Under the pieces are notes generated by a model. The model saw only the letters and a list, made by a program, of their open reading frames with translations. It was not told the DNA's origin and did not search any database. Positions 10,238 to 20,935 of a stretch of DNA of 64,000 nucleotides are shown piece by piece; positions within the stretch are counted from its first letter, which is position 1, and every line of letters starts with the position of its first letter. The stretch comes from Mesorhabditis belari (taxonomy: Eukaryota > Nematoda > Chromadorea > Rhabditida > Rhabditidae), in NCBI GenBank assembly GCA_958450365.1, contig CAUEEP010000924.1, positions 496,001 to 560,000 of the forward strand, written 5' to 3'. A program made the translations under genes and the position numbers.

Positions 10238-13200
10238 ATGCCTCATTCCCCAATCGGTCGTCCAATTCGAGTCGGACTTTTCGAGCATGGATCCGATGCG
10301 TTCAAATGTTTCCGCAGTTTGCCTAAACATTGTACAAAACCTGGAGCCGAGATTGAGATTGTGGCAATGGTGATGAAATTGTTGGATTGGGACTGGGAAG
10401 TGGTGAGGATTTCATTCAAATGTACAGGCTGGACCATAATCATAGGTGCAGATAAAAAGCTTTGTAAGCTTTGCGTTGTAAGCTTTGCCTTGTAAGCTTT
10501 GCTTTGTAAGCTTTGCTTTGTAAACTTTGCTTTCTAAGCTTTGCTTTGTAAGCTTTTCTTTGTAAGCTTTGCCTTGTAAGCCTTGTAAGTAGACAAAATG
10601 AAACTTTAGAGAGTCAAATTTTCTTTTAAACTCTTTATTTGCTACCAATGAATGACAAATTAACAATTAAATTTAAAGTGATTACCATTCTTAGCCCAGC
10701 AGCAAGCGTTTAGGAAAGGCGATAAAGCATCATCGAGTTCATCCCAGGCTTTCAGAAGACTTTTCTTCAAAGTTCTGTGTGCAATCAGCGCAAGCTCGTA
10801 GTCCAATGCTAGCTAGTTCGACTCCGTTCCAGGCCTTTTTTGCCATAAAAGGTAAAGATAACAAAACTTTCTGGTAATAGCCATGCCCGGGTTTTCCGTT
10901 AGAAAATACCGCCAGTTAAAGTTCTTTCAAAATAACATAAAAGGAAAGAACTTCTTTTGTTTGTTCGTCTTCTAGATCGTCATCTGTTTGTCTTCTGCTT
11001 GTTCGTCTTCTAGATCGTCATCTGTTTGTCTTCTGCTTGTTCGTCTTCTAGATCGTCTTCTAGATCGTCTCCTGCTTCTTCGTCTTCTAGATCATCATCT
11101 GTTCGTCTCCTGCCTCTTCGTCTTCTAGATCGTCATCTGTTCGCCTCCTGCTTCTTCGTCTTCTAGATCATCTTCTGTTCGTCTCCTGCTTCTTCGTCTT
11201 CTAAAGCTAAATCTTGGTTTTTCGAAAGAGCCCAGACTAAAAACGGCTACGTTCAACTTTAGAGTCACATATTTCAATAAAATATCAACTGGTCCTTTAA
11301 TTTTTGGCATAAATATTAAGTAATGTTGATCCTTAATATACTGAAAAAAGTTCAAGCAAAAAGATCAGATCTCAAGGATCAAAAAGATAGTTGCCAGCAG
11401 GCGCAGGTACCGCTGGTTGAAACTCGACCTGCGGTTACTTTTTAAAGCACCCAAGTACCCAATAATCAATCGAATTCAAAATCTTTTTGCACTATTTTTT
11501 AGAGGAGATTCAGGGCTTTCGAACAGTGTATTACACTTACTGGCTGAGGTTTTTAATCTTTTTATTTTTCGAAAGATATGTGAGGGCTGATTTTCTTCCT
11601 ACCAGCCTAATAAATTGCGAGAACTACCTTTCCAAAAAAGTTTTCCGGATAATTTTAAGACATCTTTTAAAGCCTTTAAAGCCCTTTAAAGCCTTTAAAG
11701 CCCTTTAAAGCCTTTAAAGCCCTTTAAAGCTATACTTACGGCTTAGCAAAAGTAAAATAGGTTACGTAGCTTACGTACATGCATAGCCTTGTTCTCAAGT
11801 CTACAATTCTAAACCCAATAATGCATAGCCTTGTTCTCAAGTCTACAATTCTAAACTCAATTCTAAACAAACAATTTTGCAGGTAGACACAGCTCAAGTC
11901 TTTGGTACCAGCGATTTTGGGGTTCTTCAAGACAATGGCAGTTACTCGGGTCTTCTGGGTCTTCTCGCGAATGAGAAGATTGATATGAGTGGACTGTCGA
12001 TTCGTGTCACTCCTGATCGAATGAAATTCGTCCATTTCACTTTCCCAACTCGATACTTTCAGGTTTATAATTGAGAATTTGTAGATTATCTTGGAAATCT
12101 AGCAAGTTTACATCATCAGGAAACCGCCGGATGCCGATTTTCGAAATTTCATCTTTTCGACGTTTAGTTTAGAGATTTGGTTTTTACTGCTAGCGACAAT
12201 TGTTGGAGTTAGTTGGCTACCAAATTTTACCACAACCAACAACTCTCGTAAATCTAGTAATTTCTTCTTTTTAGGTGGCTTTATTTCGTTTCTTGGTAAA
12301 TGTCTTTGTTCTCAAACACAAAGGTCCAAAGTCTTCAATTGCTTCGAGAAGTTTACTGGTATGTTTACTGGTATGTTTACTGGTATGTTTACTGGTATGT
12401 TTACTGGTTCTGTTAGAAAATACCGCCAATTAAAGTTATGGCACTCTTTAAAGGGGACTCTCACAAGAATCAGAAAGCAATAGAATGACTCGTTACCGAC
12501 TCGTTAACAGCCCAAGCTCGTAGTCCAATGCTAGCTAGTTCGACTGCGTTCCAGGCCTTTTTTGCCATAAAAGGTAAAGATAACAAAACTTGATTTAAAA
12601 CTACAGTCAAACCTCGATTTAACAATTCTCAAGGGACCGGAATTCTCCTTCAATTTTCCTTCAATCTCCTTCAATTCTCCTTAAATCAAGTAAATCGTTA
12701 AATCGATCGTCTTTATATGGTAAATAGGGGGGCCAAAAAGGGAAATCGTTAAATCGAGAGTCGGTAGATTGAGATTTGACTGTGATAAACAACAAACAAT
12801 TCAACATGGAAAGATGGAAAGATGGGAGAGAACATGGAAAGACTCGACAAAATGATAAATTGAATGAAGCAGAATTAAGCTGAAAAGTTTGAAATCTTGT
12901 ATTTCAGATATTTCAGCTAAAAACTTCAGAAAATTCTTATTTTGAGATGTTCAAAAGATTACCGGCTTTAGTTTTGAAAACGATCTAAGATCTGAGTACT
13001 CATAGCCTTCGTTATAGCTCCTTGTGAGCACCAGACTTTCAACCTTTCAACCTGTTGCAAAGCCGTTTTCCAGGAAACCTACGCAATGATGGTTCGTCAG
13101 AAGATCCCCAATGTTGATCTTCTTTCTGGAATGATCGTCGAAGCAACGATCATTTTGGTGACAATGGTCTTGTACATCTACTATCAATCATCGATGAATT

Positions 13201-15849
13201 CAAAGCTGACAGCACCCTCGTTGACTGCAATTCCGTTTAGGCATCAAAGTCAACTTATAGGTTAGTGAGCTAGGTCACCGTTAGGTCCCCAATGTTGAAT
13301 CTTCTTCAGAAGATCCCCAAGGTTGATCCTCTATCTGGAATGGTCACCGTTAGGCCACCGTTAGGTCACCGTTAGGTCACCGTTAGGTCACCGTTAGGTC
13401 ACCGTTAGGTCACCGTTAGGTCACCGTTAGGTCACCGTTAGGTCACCGTTAGGTCACCGTTAGGTCACCGTTAGGTCACCGTTAGGTCCCCAATGTTGAA
13501 TCTTCTTCAGAAGATCCCCAAGGTTGATCTTCTATCTGGAATGGCCACCGTTAGGTCACAGAGTGACGCAGAGTCACAGTTAAATCAAAGCAAAGCATTA
13601 GACTAAGCTGAACACAAGAAAATGCATGAAGTAAATGTTCTAGAATTGTTGGAACACCACAAAACCTATTTGACTTACTTCAACGGGCTTCCGCTACTCG
13701 AGGGATCGACAAAGAAAAATACAAGACGGCTGAAAAAGCTCAGGTATGTAGCAAATCATGAAAAAACATTGGTTTAATGAAAATTGATTGGTTGATCTTG
13801 ATCTTGACCTAAGTTGGCCTAAGTTGGGGTTACCTAAGTTGCCTAACTTGTAGTATTTTTTGGCTTCACGCACTTCTATGCGAATTTCCCCACACTATTT
13901 TGCTGTTTTAGTTGTTGTTTGTTTATTTGCTGTTGCTTTTGTTCAACCCACACTGAAGCAATTACTGATTACTGAGCTTTCCAAGTGCTAGTTCTAATTC
14001 AAATAAATTTAATCAATCAGTTGAACGATCCAAGAATTCTTCTCTTTCAGCACAACAAATCCGACAGTCGTCCACAGTGATTCCGAAGAGCTAAACGCTG
14101 AAATCAAGTAAGTTTTTTTGATTTTATTCTATTCTTTTCGATTCTTTTCTATTCTTTTCTATTTAAGTCAAATATTTTCAGAAGAGGTGGCGTTTTCTTT
14201 TCCTCTTATGATATCGAATTTCTTCCAGCACCTATTAGTACCTGGAATAAGAATGAGGTAAATGAAAGAATGGTTTTTGAAGAGAAAATAAGCCAAAGCA
14301 TCAGTAAATTTCTTTATTTAGACTTTAAGATTTAGGATTAAGATAAGTTTAAGATAAGATTAAGATAAGATTAAGATAAGAATAGGATAAGAATAAGATA
14401 AGATTAAGATAAGCTTTACGATTTAAGGTCTTTTCTAATTTTCAGGGACTTACCGTAATCCGAGACACCACCGGGATCACAAGCTACGTCGCCTATGGGT
14501 TCAGTCGAAAGAATAAAGCGCTTTGCAATCAGTAAGCATGATCAATATTATCAATAAAAACGGCATGCTTATGTTTGATCGTTGAGATCTCAGTTTCTAG
14601 AACAACTATCAATCTGCAAATTGTTTCATTCGAAAGCCAAGAATGTCAGCTTTTAATTGCTATCTCAAATATAGAAAATTCTTATAGGTGAGTGCCTTAA
14701 AGTTGAGATCCTTAAAGTTGAGATCTGAACGGACAAATGTGAGCACTGAGCTTGTATCGATAATATCGATAATCTCGATAAGCAAATCTAGTGAGTACTA
14801 GACATTGGCGCTACAAGCTACAAGATCAGACTACAAACGCTTGTAGAAATGTTTGTTAGAATGGTTATTTTTAGATCGGACAAACTTTGGGCTTTTGAAT
14901 GAAAAAAAGATCATTAATAAAAAGATTAATTCACCATCCCTGCTCTGATAACATACGATTTATCACAGTTTGTATTCTTGATAGGACTACAAACCTAAAA
15001 AACGTTATATTTCAGTGTAGAGATGGTGGATTGACTTGATCTTGATGCCATTCAAAAGCCCAAATTTAGCTCGATCTTTTGGTAAAAACAGTTTGTAAAA
15101 ATGGCTATTCTACGCGTTTCTACAAGCGTTTGTAGTCTGATTTTGTAATTTGTAGTCGGATTTTGTAGTTTGTCGTCTGGTTTTGTAGTTTGTAGTCTGA
15201 TCTTGTAGTTTGTAGTTTCGTTATGTCTAGTAAGTCCTAAGATGTGCTCTTTTTGAGTGAAACGTTCTCTAAAACGTGGAAACTTTTGTGACAATCGTTG
15301 ATTCTAGTTTCTAGGCAAAACAATCGTTGATTCAAAACAACCGATTCACAGATCGATTGGGTAAAAGATAGCAGAGTTGAAACTAGAGCAGATCAAAAAC
15401 TTGTGCGCGGCTGGGACTCGAACCATTGACCTTTCGCTAACCGAGCAATCGTGCTAACCCACCACAACCCAGCAACCGCTAATCCACCACAACGCACTTC
15501 AACGATTTCCCCTACTCCAGAGGGGATTAAGTGAAGCCAATTTCCGGTAGCTTTCTAAAGTTTTCCGGTCTTAGAAAGGCCAAAAACTAATTGGAGATAT
15601 TTTTGCACTTTTGCACAAGAATTTCTTGATTTAAAATCACATTTCTTGAGTTTAAAATAGCCTTTTTCTTGAGCCTTTTTTAGATTCAATAAAGCTCTTC
15701 TCCGAATTCTTCCCGGTATCCCACGAATCAACTCGAATCCAGGCTATGCCCAGAAAAAAGAAGCTGAAGATTTGACGATCAAAGCACGAACAACTTCACT
15801 TTCATTGAGAAGACATTTAGAGCAATTATTTGAATTGTATATGATAGGT

Positions 15850-15885
<36 letters not shown>

Positions 15886-16343
15886 AATAAAATTTCAATT
15901 GATTAGGAATGGGAATTTGCATCTTTGCGTTTTTCTCGGAACGCTTGGTGGATCGCTTTTGGCGGAGTCGGATTGAGCAAACTTATGTCGTGGCTGAAGA
16001 GGGGACAAATATCGAGAGAATTCGAGATTTCGTCAGAAAGGTTTGGCGTTGATTGACAAAATGACAAGAAAGACAAAGTGACAAGACAAAGTGATTGATG
16101 AAAAGGAAATGAAAATGACAAAATGTGATTTGAAAACGTCTAAATCCTTGAATTCTTGAAAGGTTTTTGGTAAAATTCATCGCATTTCAGGTTTCCACGT
16201 CGACTCTTCGCCGAATCGATCGACTCGACTCGACGAATACGCTCGAAATCTCGCAACGCGGTGCTATAAGTGAATTGGAAGCGATTCCCGAAGATGATAA
16301 TGACTCGATTTTCACAAATGACAATATTAGCAGCTCTCAATAA
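10238..16343 (+). CDS. ionotropic glutamate receptor-like channel subunit, short form (13 exons, 525 aa)
   Basis: Exons: 10238-10402, 11883-12062, 12103-12207, 12275-12358, 13074-13260, 13644-13743, 14051-14107, 14182-14257, 14446-14531, 14601-14687, 15684-15847, 15907-16040, 16191-16343. All borders are GT-AG and the phases agree throughout (1,578 nt). Residues 1-115 match the S1 half of the iGluR ligand-binding fold (C..PGAEIEIVAMVMKLL near the start; SIRVTPDRMKF with the likely ligand-contacting Arg at about 101). M1 (about 135-163) follows KPPDADF. M3 is about 198-215 and runs into YQSSMNSKLTAP, the place of the canonical SYTANLAAF gate. S2 follows, then M4 (about 420-445) and a short cytoplasmic tail. 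There is no amino-terminal domain and no hydrophobic pore loop between M1 and M3. By family it should sit in the membrane as a subunit of a ligand-gated channel or chemoreceptor. Nematode short iGluR/IR-like proteins are the closest type I know. The ATG is the least certain point; upstream exons are possible. Confidence 0.85.
10440..10590. repeat. short tandem repeat in receptor intron 1
   Basis: About ten units of GTAAGCTTTGCTTT and variants directly after the first exon of the receptor gene. Each unit contains GTAAG, so it is a string of potential donor sites just downstream of the real one. Confidence 0.85.
10690..10930. mobile_element. Tc5-related terminal fragment in receptor intron 1
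   Basis: It shares AAGCTCGTAGTCCAATGCTA, GCTAGTTCGACT(C/G)CGTTCCAGG, TTTTTTGCCATAAAAGGTAA and TTAGAAAATACCGCCA with the copy at 12,405-12,600. The CCATAAAAGGT segment also occurs in the arms of the Tc5-type element at 58,422-61,389. It is a non-coding relic. Confidence 0.65.
10953..11205. repeat. minisatellite of TCGTCTTCTAGATCGTC units
   Basis: Imperfect ~36-bp units of TCTGTTTGTCTTCTGCTTGT plus TCGTCTTCTAGATCGTCA inside receptor intron 1. The acidic/Arg frame on the minus strand is an artefact of the array. Confidence 0.85.
12405..12900. mobile_element. Tc5-related non-autonomous relic in receptor intron 4
   Basis: It begins with TTAGAAAATACCGCCAATTA and shares the ACTCTTTAAAGGG(G)ACTCTCACA string with the arms of the element at 58,422-61,389. 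It continues through the CCAATGCTAGCTAGTTCGAC block and CCATAAAAGGTAAAGATAAC. After a nested insertion it resumes with AACAACAAACAATTCAACA, as at 58,985-59,010. It has no coding frame. Confidence 0.7.
12604..12782. mobile_element. pogo-type MITE nested in the Tc5 relic (179 bp)
   Basis: The ends are CAGTCAAACCTCGATTTA and, inverted, TAGATTGAGATTTGACTG, a typical pogo/Tigger terminus. The left flank is TA (12,602-12,603) and the right flank is TG. Comparison with the related uninterrupted sequence near 58,985 (TTTAAAACTAATAAAC) gives the empty site, so the right TA has probably mutated. Confidence 0.75.
13285..13548. repeat. 12-bp array flanked by copies of the M3 exon
   Basis: A core of about fourteen GTTAGGTCACCG units (13,335-13,498). 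On both sides lie near-identical strings CTTCAGAAGATCCCCAA(G)GTTGATC..TCTATCTGGAATGG (about 13,305-13,345 and 13,505-13,545). The same text occurs in receptor exon 5 (CAGAAGATCCCCAATGTTGA..), so the flanks look exon-derived. Confidence 0.8.
15405..15482 (-). repeat. tRNA-derived fragment in receptor intron 10
   Basis: On the minus strand GGTGGGTTAGCACGATTGCT and GGTTCGAGTCCC have D-arm and T-loop character. The stems do not close, so it is a relic. It lies between the tenth and eleventh receptor exons. Confidence 0.45.
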
Positions 16344-16344
16344 A
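16339..16344 (+). promoter_or_regulatory. AATAAA overlapping the receptor stop codon
   Basis: The TAA stop at 16,341-16,343 is part of AATAAA at 16,339-16,344. If it is used as the poly(A) signal, the 3' untranslated region would be only about 15-20 nt. Confidence 0.4.
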
Positions 16345-16507
16345 AGCTTTACATCAATCCTTTCTATGACTTGGCTTTGCATCAATCCTTTCTATCAATC
16401 TATGACTTGCTGGTAGGGTGTTCTGTGCAAACTTGCTACCAATATTACTGCCAATATTATTGCTACTAATATTACTTGACTATTTCTTGACTATTACTTG
16501 ACTATTT

Positions 16508-16886
16508 CTGCTCAGAACTTTGTACAATTCTGTGCAATCTTTCACGAAGAAGTGAAGGAATTGAGAAGAAAAGGTAGATTTCTGAAGGGGATTGAACCCA
16601 TGCTCTGCAAACCTCTGAATCTTTACAATCCAACTGTTAAGCACTTTTCATTTGCTCGTTGATTCGCGAGATTTCATCTTTCTTCCTTTCTTCTCCCTTG
16701 TCTTTCCCCCTTTTCTCTCCGCAAATTAAGCTATCAGAGAGCTCAGTGGTTAGAGCAATTCGAGTTAGGTTAGAGCCCGAAAAGCAGAAGGTCCGGGGTA
16801 AAATCCCCTCCAGAAATCTACCTTTTCTTCTCAATTCCTTCACGTCTTGGTGAAAGATTGCACAGAATTGTACAAAGTTCTGAGCC
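16508..16886. mobile_element. foldback element with tRNA-like loop
   Basis: The left arm (16,508-16,595, CTCAGAACTTTGTACAATTC onward) and right arm (16,800-16,886) are inverse copies of about 85 bp. The loop holds a tRNA-like GAGCTCAGTGGTTAGAGC on the plus strand, and the left arm's own tRNA-like GGGGATTGAACCC sits next to it. This suggests a tRNA-derived unit duplicated in inverse orientation. Confidence 0.75.
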
Positions 16887-17529
16887 CAAAACCCAAGTAA
16901 AACTGAACCTTTAAACCTTTTTTCTTTATCTAATTCTTTATCTAGCTCTTTATTCAGTTCCACAAAGCCATTTCGTCACTCTGAAGAACGGCATCTCATT
17001 AATCGACAAAAGAAATCAATGAGAGAAAACGGAAATAAACCGAGAAAGAGAAAGAGAAAGAGAAAGAGAAAGAGAAAGAGAAAGAAATAAAAACACAAAG
17101 ATTAAATGAAAAGAAATCTATAAAAAGGAAAAAGGAAAAAAAGAAAAGAATCGAAATCTATGAACAGTTGTCTCGAATGCAATCCCTTCATTGGGATTTC
17201 ATTTGGAAAGCACCCTTTGGACTCAAATGAAAACAGTCACACTCTTTCGAATGCTTTGTTTATCGAATCATTTTTAAGTTCAGAAGGATTTTATTTCAAA
17301 ACTTTTGAGAGTAACTTGATTATAGGACTTTTTTGTTATAATAGCTGTAGAAAGAAGTTTAATTCTGCTAACATTTTACGCTCTACTAGTTTTTTCCCGC
17401 GCCATTTCTTCCTTCCCGCACCCTTTCTTCCTTCCCGCACCCTGGTGCACTTGCGATTTATTTTTTTTCTTAAGAAATGCTGTAATATGAAGAGAATGGC
17501 TGAAAAGGGGCTGCTGAAAGCTATATTTG
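16887..17529. other. no gene recognised
   Basis: It contains an AGAAAG simple repeat (17,042-17,090) and a 127-codon frame (17,160-17,543) without a recognisable domain or splice context. Confidence 0.45.
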
Positions 17530-18635
17530 AATTTTCAGACTGAACATTTATGAGTTAAGGCATTCACTTCACTACTGACATTTGCTATTAGTTTATTAGT
17601 GTTTTAAAATAGTTTCCTTCAAATAATTTTCGATCGATAAGTTCTGATAAGCGGTTCTCGAGATTTCGAGCAAAGATTTGATTCCTTTTCTGTACAGATT
17701 TGGTTCCTTTTCTCCAAAGATTTGGTTCCTTTTCTGTACAGATTTGGTTCCCTTTCTGTACAGATTTGGTTCCCTTTCTGTACAGATTTGGTTCCCTTTC
17801 TGTACAGATTATGAGTTAAGGCATTCATGAGTTAAGGCATTCATGAGTTAAGGCATTCATGAGTTAAGGCATTCATGAGTTAAGGCATTCATGAGTTAAG
17901 GCATTCATGAGTTAAGGCACTCATGAGTTAAGGCATTCATGAGTTAAGGCATTCATGAGTTAAGGCATTCATGAGTTAAGGCATTCATGAGTTAAGGCAT
18001 TCACTTCCTTTTCTCTACAGATTTGGTTCCCTTTCTGTACAGATTTGGTTCCTTTTCTCTACAGATTTGGTCCCTTTTCTTCAAAGATTTCTTTTCTTCA
18101 AATATTTGGTTCCTTTAGGCAACGCTCAGGGTGCACTACTATTAGAGAGAATATGGTATACCGTATTTTCTCTAATAGTAGTGCACCCTGAGCGTCGCCT
18201 AAATTGCTCGAAATCTCGAGAACCGCTTATCAGAACCTATCGATGTGGGGTCGGAAAATGTAGCTGAAGATGAGATCTAGTGGGGGGATTTGAGTGTTGA
18301 GCTTCTGCAAAAGCTTGGAAACCGTAAAATAGTCACCAACTCGGCTCGCCGGGCTGAAGTGACGGCCTTTTCGGGATGTCCCGTCCTGTCAAAATCTCGT
18401 CCCGTGCTCATGTCTAGTATCTCTCCATTCCATTTTTGCTCCAGTTTGCGGCAGAATCAAGAGAAGAAACAAAGAAGGCACTACTATTAGAGAGAATACG
18501 GTAAAAATCCACTTTGAAATTGAGATATTTCAATTTTCAGACTGAACACCTATGATTTAAGGCATTCACTTCACTACTGACATTTGCTATTAGTTTATTA
18601 GTGTTTTAAAATAGTTTCCTGCAAATAATTTTGAA
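17530..18635. repeat. segment bracketed by a ~105-bp direct repeat
   Basis: ATTTTCAGACTGAACA...TATGA(G/T)TTAAGGCATTCACTTC...TTTGCTATTAGTTTATTAGT occurs at 17,530-17,632 and again at 18,532-18,635. Between them lie ~23-bp units of CAGATTTGGTTCC(C/T)TTTCT, a 16-bp ATGAGTTAAGGCATTC array (17,811-18,003, about 12 copies) and a complete TACCGTA element. The 16-bp unit is itself part of the bracketing repeat. Confidence 0.85.
18159..18503. mobile_element. TACCGTA-family element, intact copy (345 bp)
   Basis: The termini are TACCGTATTTTCTCTAATAG and, inverted, TACCGTATTCTCTCTAATAG, followed in both by TAGTGC. The interior keeps the GAGAACCGCTTATCAGAACC, CGATGTGGGGTCGG and GAGATCTAGTGGGGGGATTT blocks shared with the other copies. 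Immediately left (18,113-18,158) is the inverse of its own first ~45 bp, making a head-to-head palindrome around 18,158. Confidence 0.8.
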
Positions 18636-18833
18636 GTTGAAGTTGAAGTTGAAAGCGTAATGTGCTTTTCTTTAAAGATGTTGTTTTAGATTTGCTTGAA
18701 CGATTTGATTTTGATTGATTCACGGTTGATTGATCAACGATTGATTCACGGTTTCGTAAAAATCGTAAACTGGTGTATTTGATTTAAAACAGGTAACCAC
18801 ATTTAGCTTTGACTTAACTGTGACTTAAGTTAC

Positions 18834-19557
18834 CGTATTCTCTCTAGTAGTAGTGCACCCCGCCGAGCCGAGTTGATGACTATTTCACGGTTTCCAAGTT
18901 TTTCAGGTTTCCAAGCTACAAATTGTTAACCTATTGTGATTAAATTTTAATGACAAAACTCTCAGAATCATTGAAGAAAATGAAAATTGATTAAACCAGC
19001 TTCACCGTTTTTTGTCACCGTAGCGCAGTCGGGGGCACGCTAGTCTACAGCTCGCACGATCCAAGTTCGACCGCAATGTCACTCAATTTTGACCAAAAAC
19101 ATAAACTCTTTGATAAATTCTCAGGTACATTCTCAGGTTCTCAGGTACTCTTTGATAAATTCTCAGGTGCGTAGTTTAGCTTTGAACAAGTTTTTCTCGA
19201 CACTGGTTTATGCTACAATATGCGTTTAGATATCAAAAAATAGCCCTGAATTTCAGCTTTCATTTGACACTTAAGCGGGCATTGTAGCATAAAACCAATG
19301 TCGAGAAAAACACGTTCAAAGCTAGACTACGCAACACTTCGCACCGTTCTAGCTTTGAACAAGTTTTTCTCGACACTCGTTTATGTTACAATGTGCGCTT
19401 TGGTATCAAAAAATAGCCCTGAATTTCAGCTTTTATTTGATACTTAAACGAGCGCTGTAGCATAAACCAATGTCGAGAAAAACTCATTCAAAGCTAGACT
19501 ACGCAACACTCCGCGCCGTCAATATGGGGATGCGGTACTATTACAGTATTTACGGTA
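18834..19557. mobile_element. TACCGTA-ended composite with two tandem hairpins
   Basis: It starts TTACCGTATTCTCTCTAGTA and ends with the inverse, TACTATTACAGTATTTACGGTAA. Inside, two tandem ~170-bp hairpin units (about 19,150-19,350 and 19,350-19,520) each carry GTTTTTCTCGACACTGGTTT on one arm and ACCAATGTCGAGAAAAAC on the other, with the loop AAAAATAGCCCTGAATTTCA. A tRNA-like segment (CACCGTAGCGCAGTCGG, AGTTCGACC) lies at 19,015-19,080. Related loop sequence occurs near 45,060, 45,930 and 50,760. Confidence 0.7.
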
Positions 19558-19559
19558 AC

Positions 19560-19988
19560 TTTATATGTTATAGTCTGTCTGTTCTAGTCTGTTATCTGTT
19601 TTGAAATCCTCCATTAGCTTTATTTGTTTATTTTCCCTAATCCGTTATCGGAGAAGTGAACACGTTTTTCTCTATTTTCTTTATTTCTTTCCTTTTCCCA
19701 GAAAGAGTGCCCAAATTTAGGAGATTTCTCGATGAAAATAGGATTTTTTTTTGGGAAAAGAGGTTATTTTTACGTTTTTTTTCGCGTTTGCACCTATTCT
19801 ATTGCATTTTAAGCTTTGTTTTTTATTTAAATTTTAACAATCTCGATTCGTTTTACTAAAAAATGTAGTTTTCAAGTGAAATTTGTTAGTAAAACGAATC
19901 ACATCTTTGCTCAGTTCAAGACAATTGCATCTTTGATAAGGAGGAGTCTACGATTTGAAGTTCTTTTCGAATCGTTCGATTTTAAGCT
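19560..19988. other. no gene recognised
   Basis: AT-rich, with short frames only and no exon or repeat that I can support. Confidence 0.5.
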
Positions 19989-19996
19989 CGATTTTC

Positions 19997-20403
19997 GGGC
20001 GGTGGGACAAATGCGACCTTTTTTGCGCACCTGGACATTTGCGCACCTTTTTTTTGCTGGAAAAGGCCTTAGGAAAGGTCGTAGAGCTTCAAAAATGATT
20101 TCATCGAAGGGAATCGTATGCGTAGATTCCGAATTTCGACAAATCAGACCTCGCTGACACGTCAAATTTGGGCTAAAAGGCAAAAACTGCGGAAAAGCGT
20201 TAAGTTGCGTAGTTTTTGCCTTTTAGCCCAAATTTGACGTGTCAGCGAGGTCTGATTTGTCGAAATTCGGAATCTACGCATACGATTCCCTTCCATGAAA
20301 TCATTTTTGAAGCTCTACGACCTTTCCTAAGGCCTTTTCCAGCAGAAAAAAGGTACGCAAATGTCCAGGTGCGCAAAAAAAGGGTCGCATTTATCCCACC
20401 CCC
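19997..20403. mobile_element. 407-bp foldback element with 8-bp target duplication
   Basis: Near-perfect inverted arms of about 190 bp (to about 20,189 and from about 20,211) are separated by a ~20-bp loop. The ends are GGGCGGTGGGACAAATGCG and its near-inverse. CGATTTTC lies on both sides (19,989-19,996 and 20,404-20,411). An 8-bp duplication fits hAT, P or Merlin-type transposases, none of which is encoded here. Frames within it are arm mirror images and not genes. Confidence 0.85.
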
Positions 20404-20411
20404 CGATTTTC

Positions 20412-20935
20412 AGTTCGATTTTAAGTTCTTTGCATTAGTTCTTTTCAAAACTTGTTAGTTTTCAAATCTTCAAGTCTAGTATTCGATTCATTCATTCCTA
20501 ATCCACTTATTTAAGCCATCACTTTCGTAAGAGCCTCAAAATAACAAAATTAACAAACGAAATTAACAAACGAAATTAAACAAACGAAATTAAACAGAAA
20601 AAACTAAACTAAATAAACAAAATTCAATAAAATTTAACAGAATTCAACAAAATTTAACAAATTTACCAAACTTTTGAGTCAAAATTGAACCGATTGCTTA
20701 TCAAAATGAATAGTTGAATTTCTACTAGCCCAATTAGAAACCACTCTTCTACAGGGTATCTCAAAAGTTATACTTTTTCTTTTTTCTTTCTTTTTTCCTT
20801 GAAAAAACAAATAAATTTCAAAAAAGTAACACCAGATTCCATAAATTCAGACATTTTTTACATCAAATGAGCCTATTTCCATCAAAAAGAATGACTCTCA
20901 ACAACAAAATTTTGACTCTCAACAACTTTTTGAAG
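20412..20935. other. no gene recognised
   Basis: AT-rich, with short AACAAA and AAATTTAAC tracts and no exon that I can support. Confidence 0.5.

Noticed and set aside
19876..20458. Two similar 80-93-codon proteins on opposite strands
   Set aside because: They are the mirror-image arms of the foldback element.
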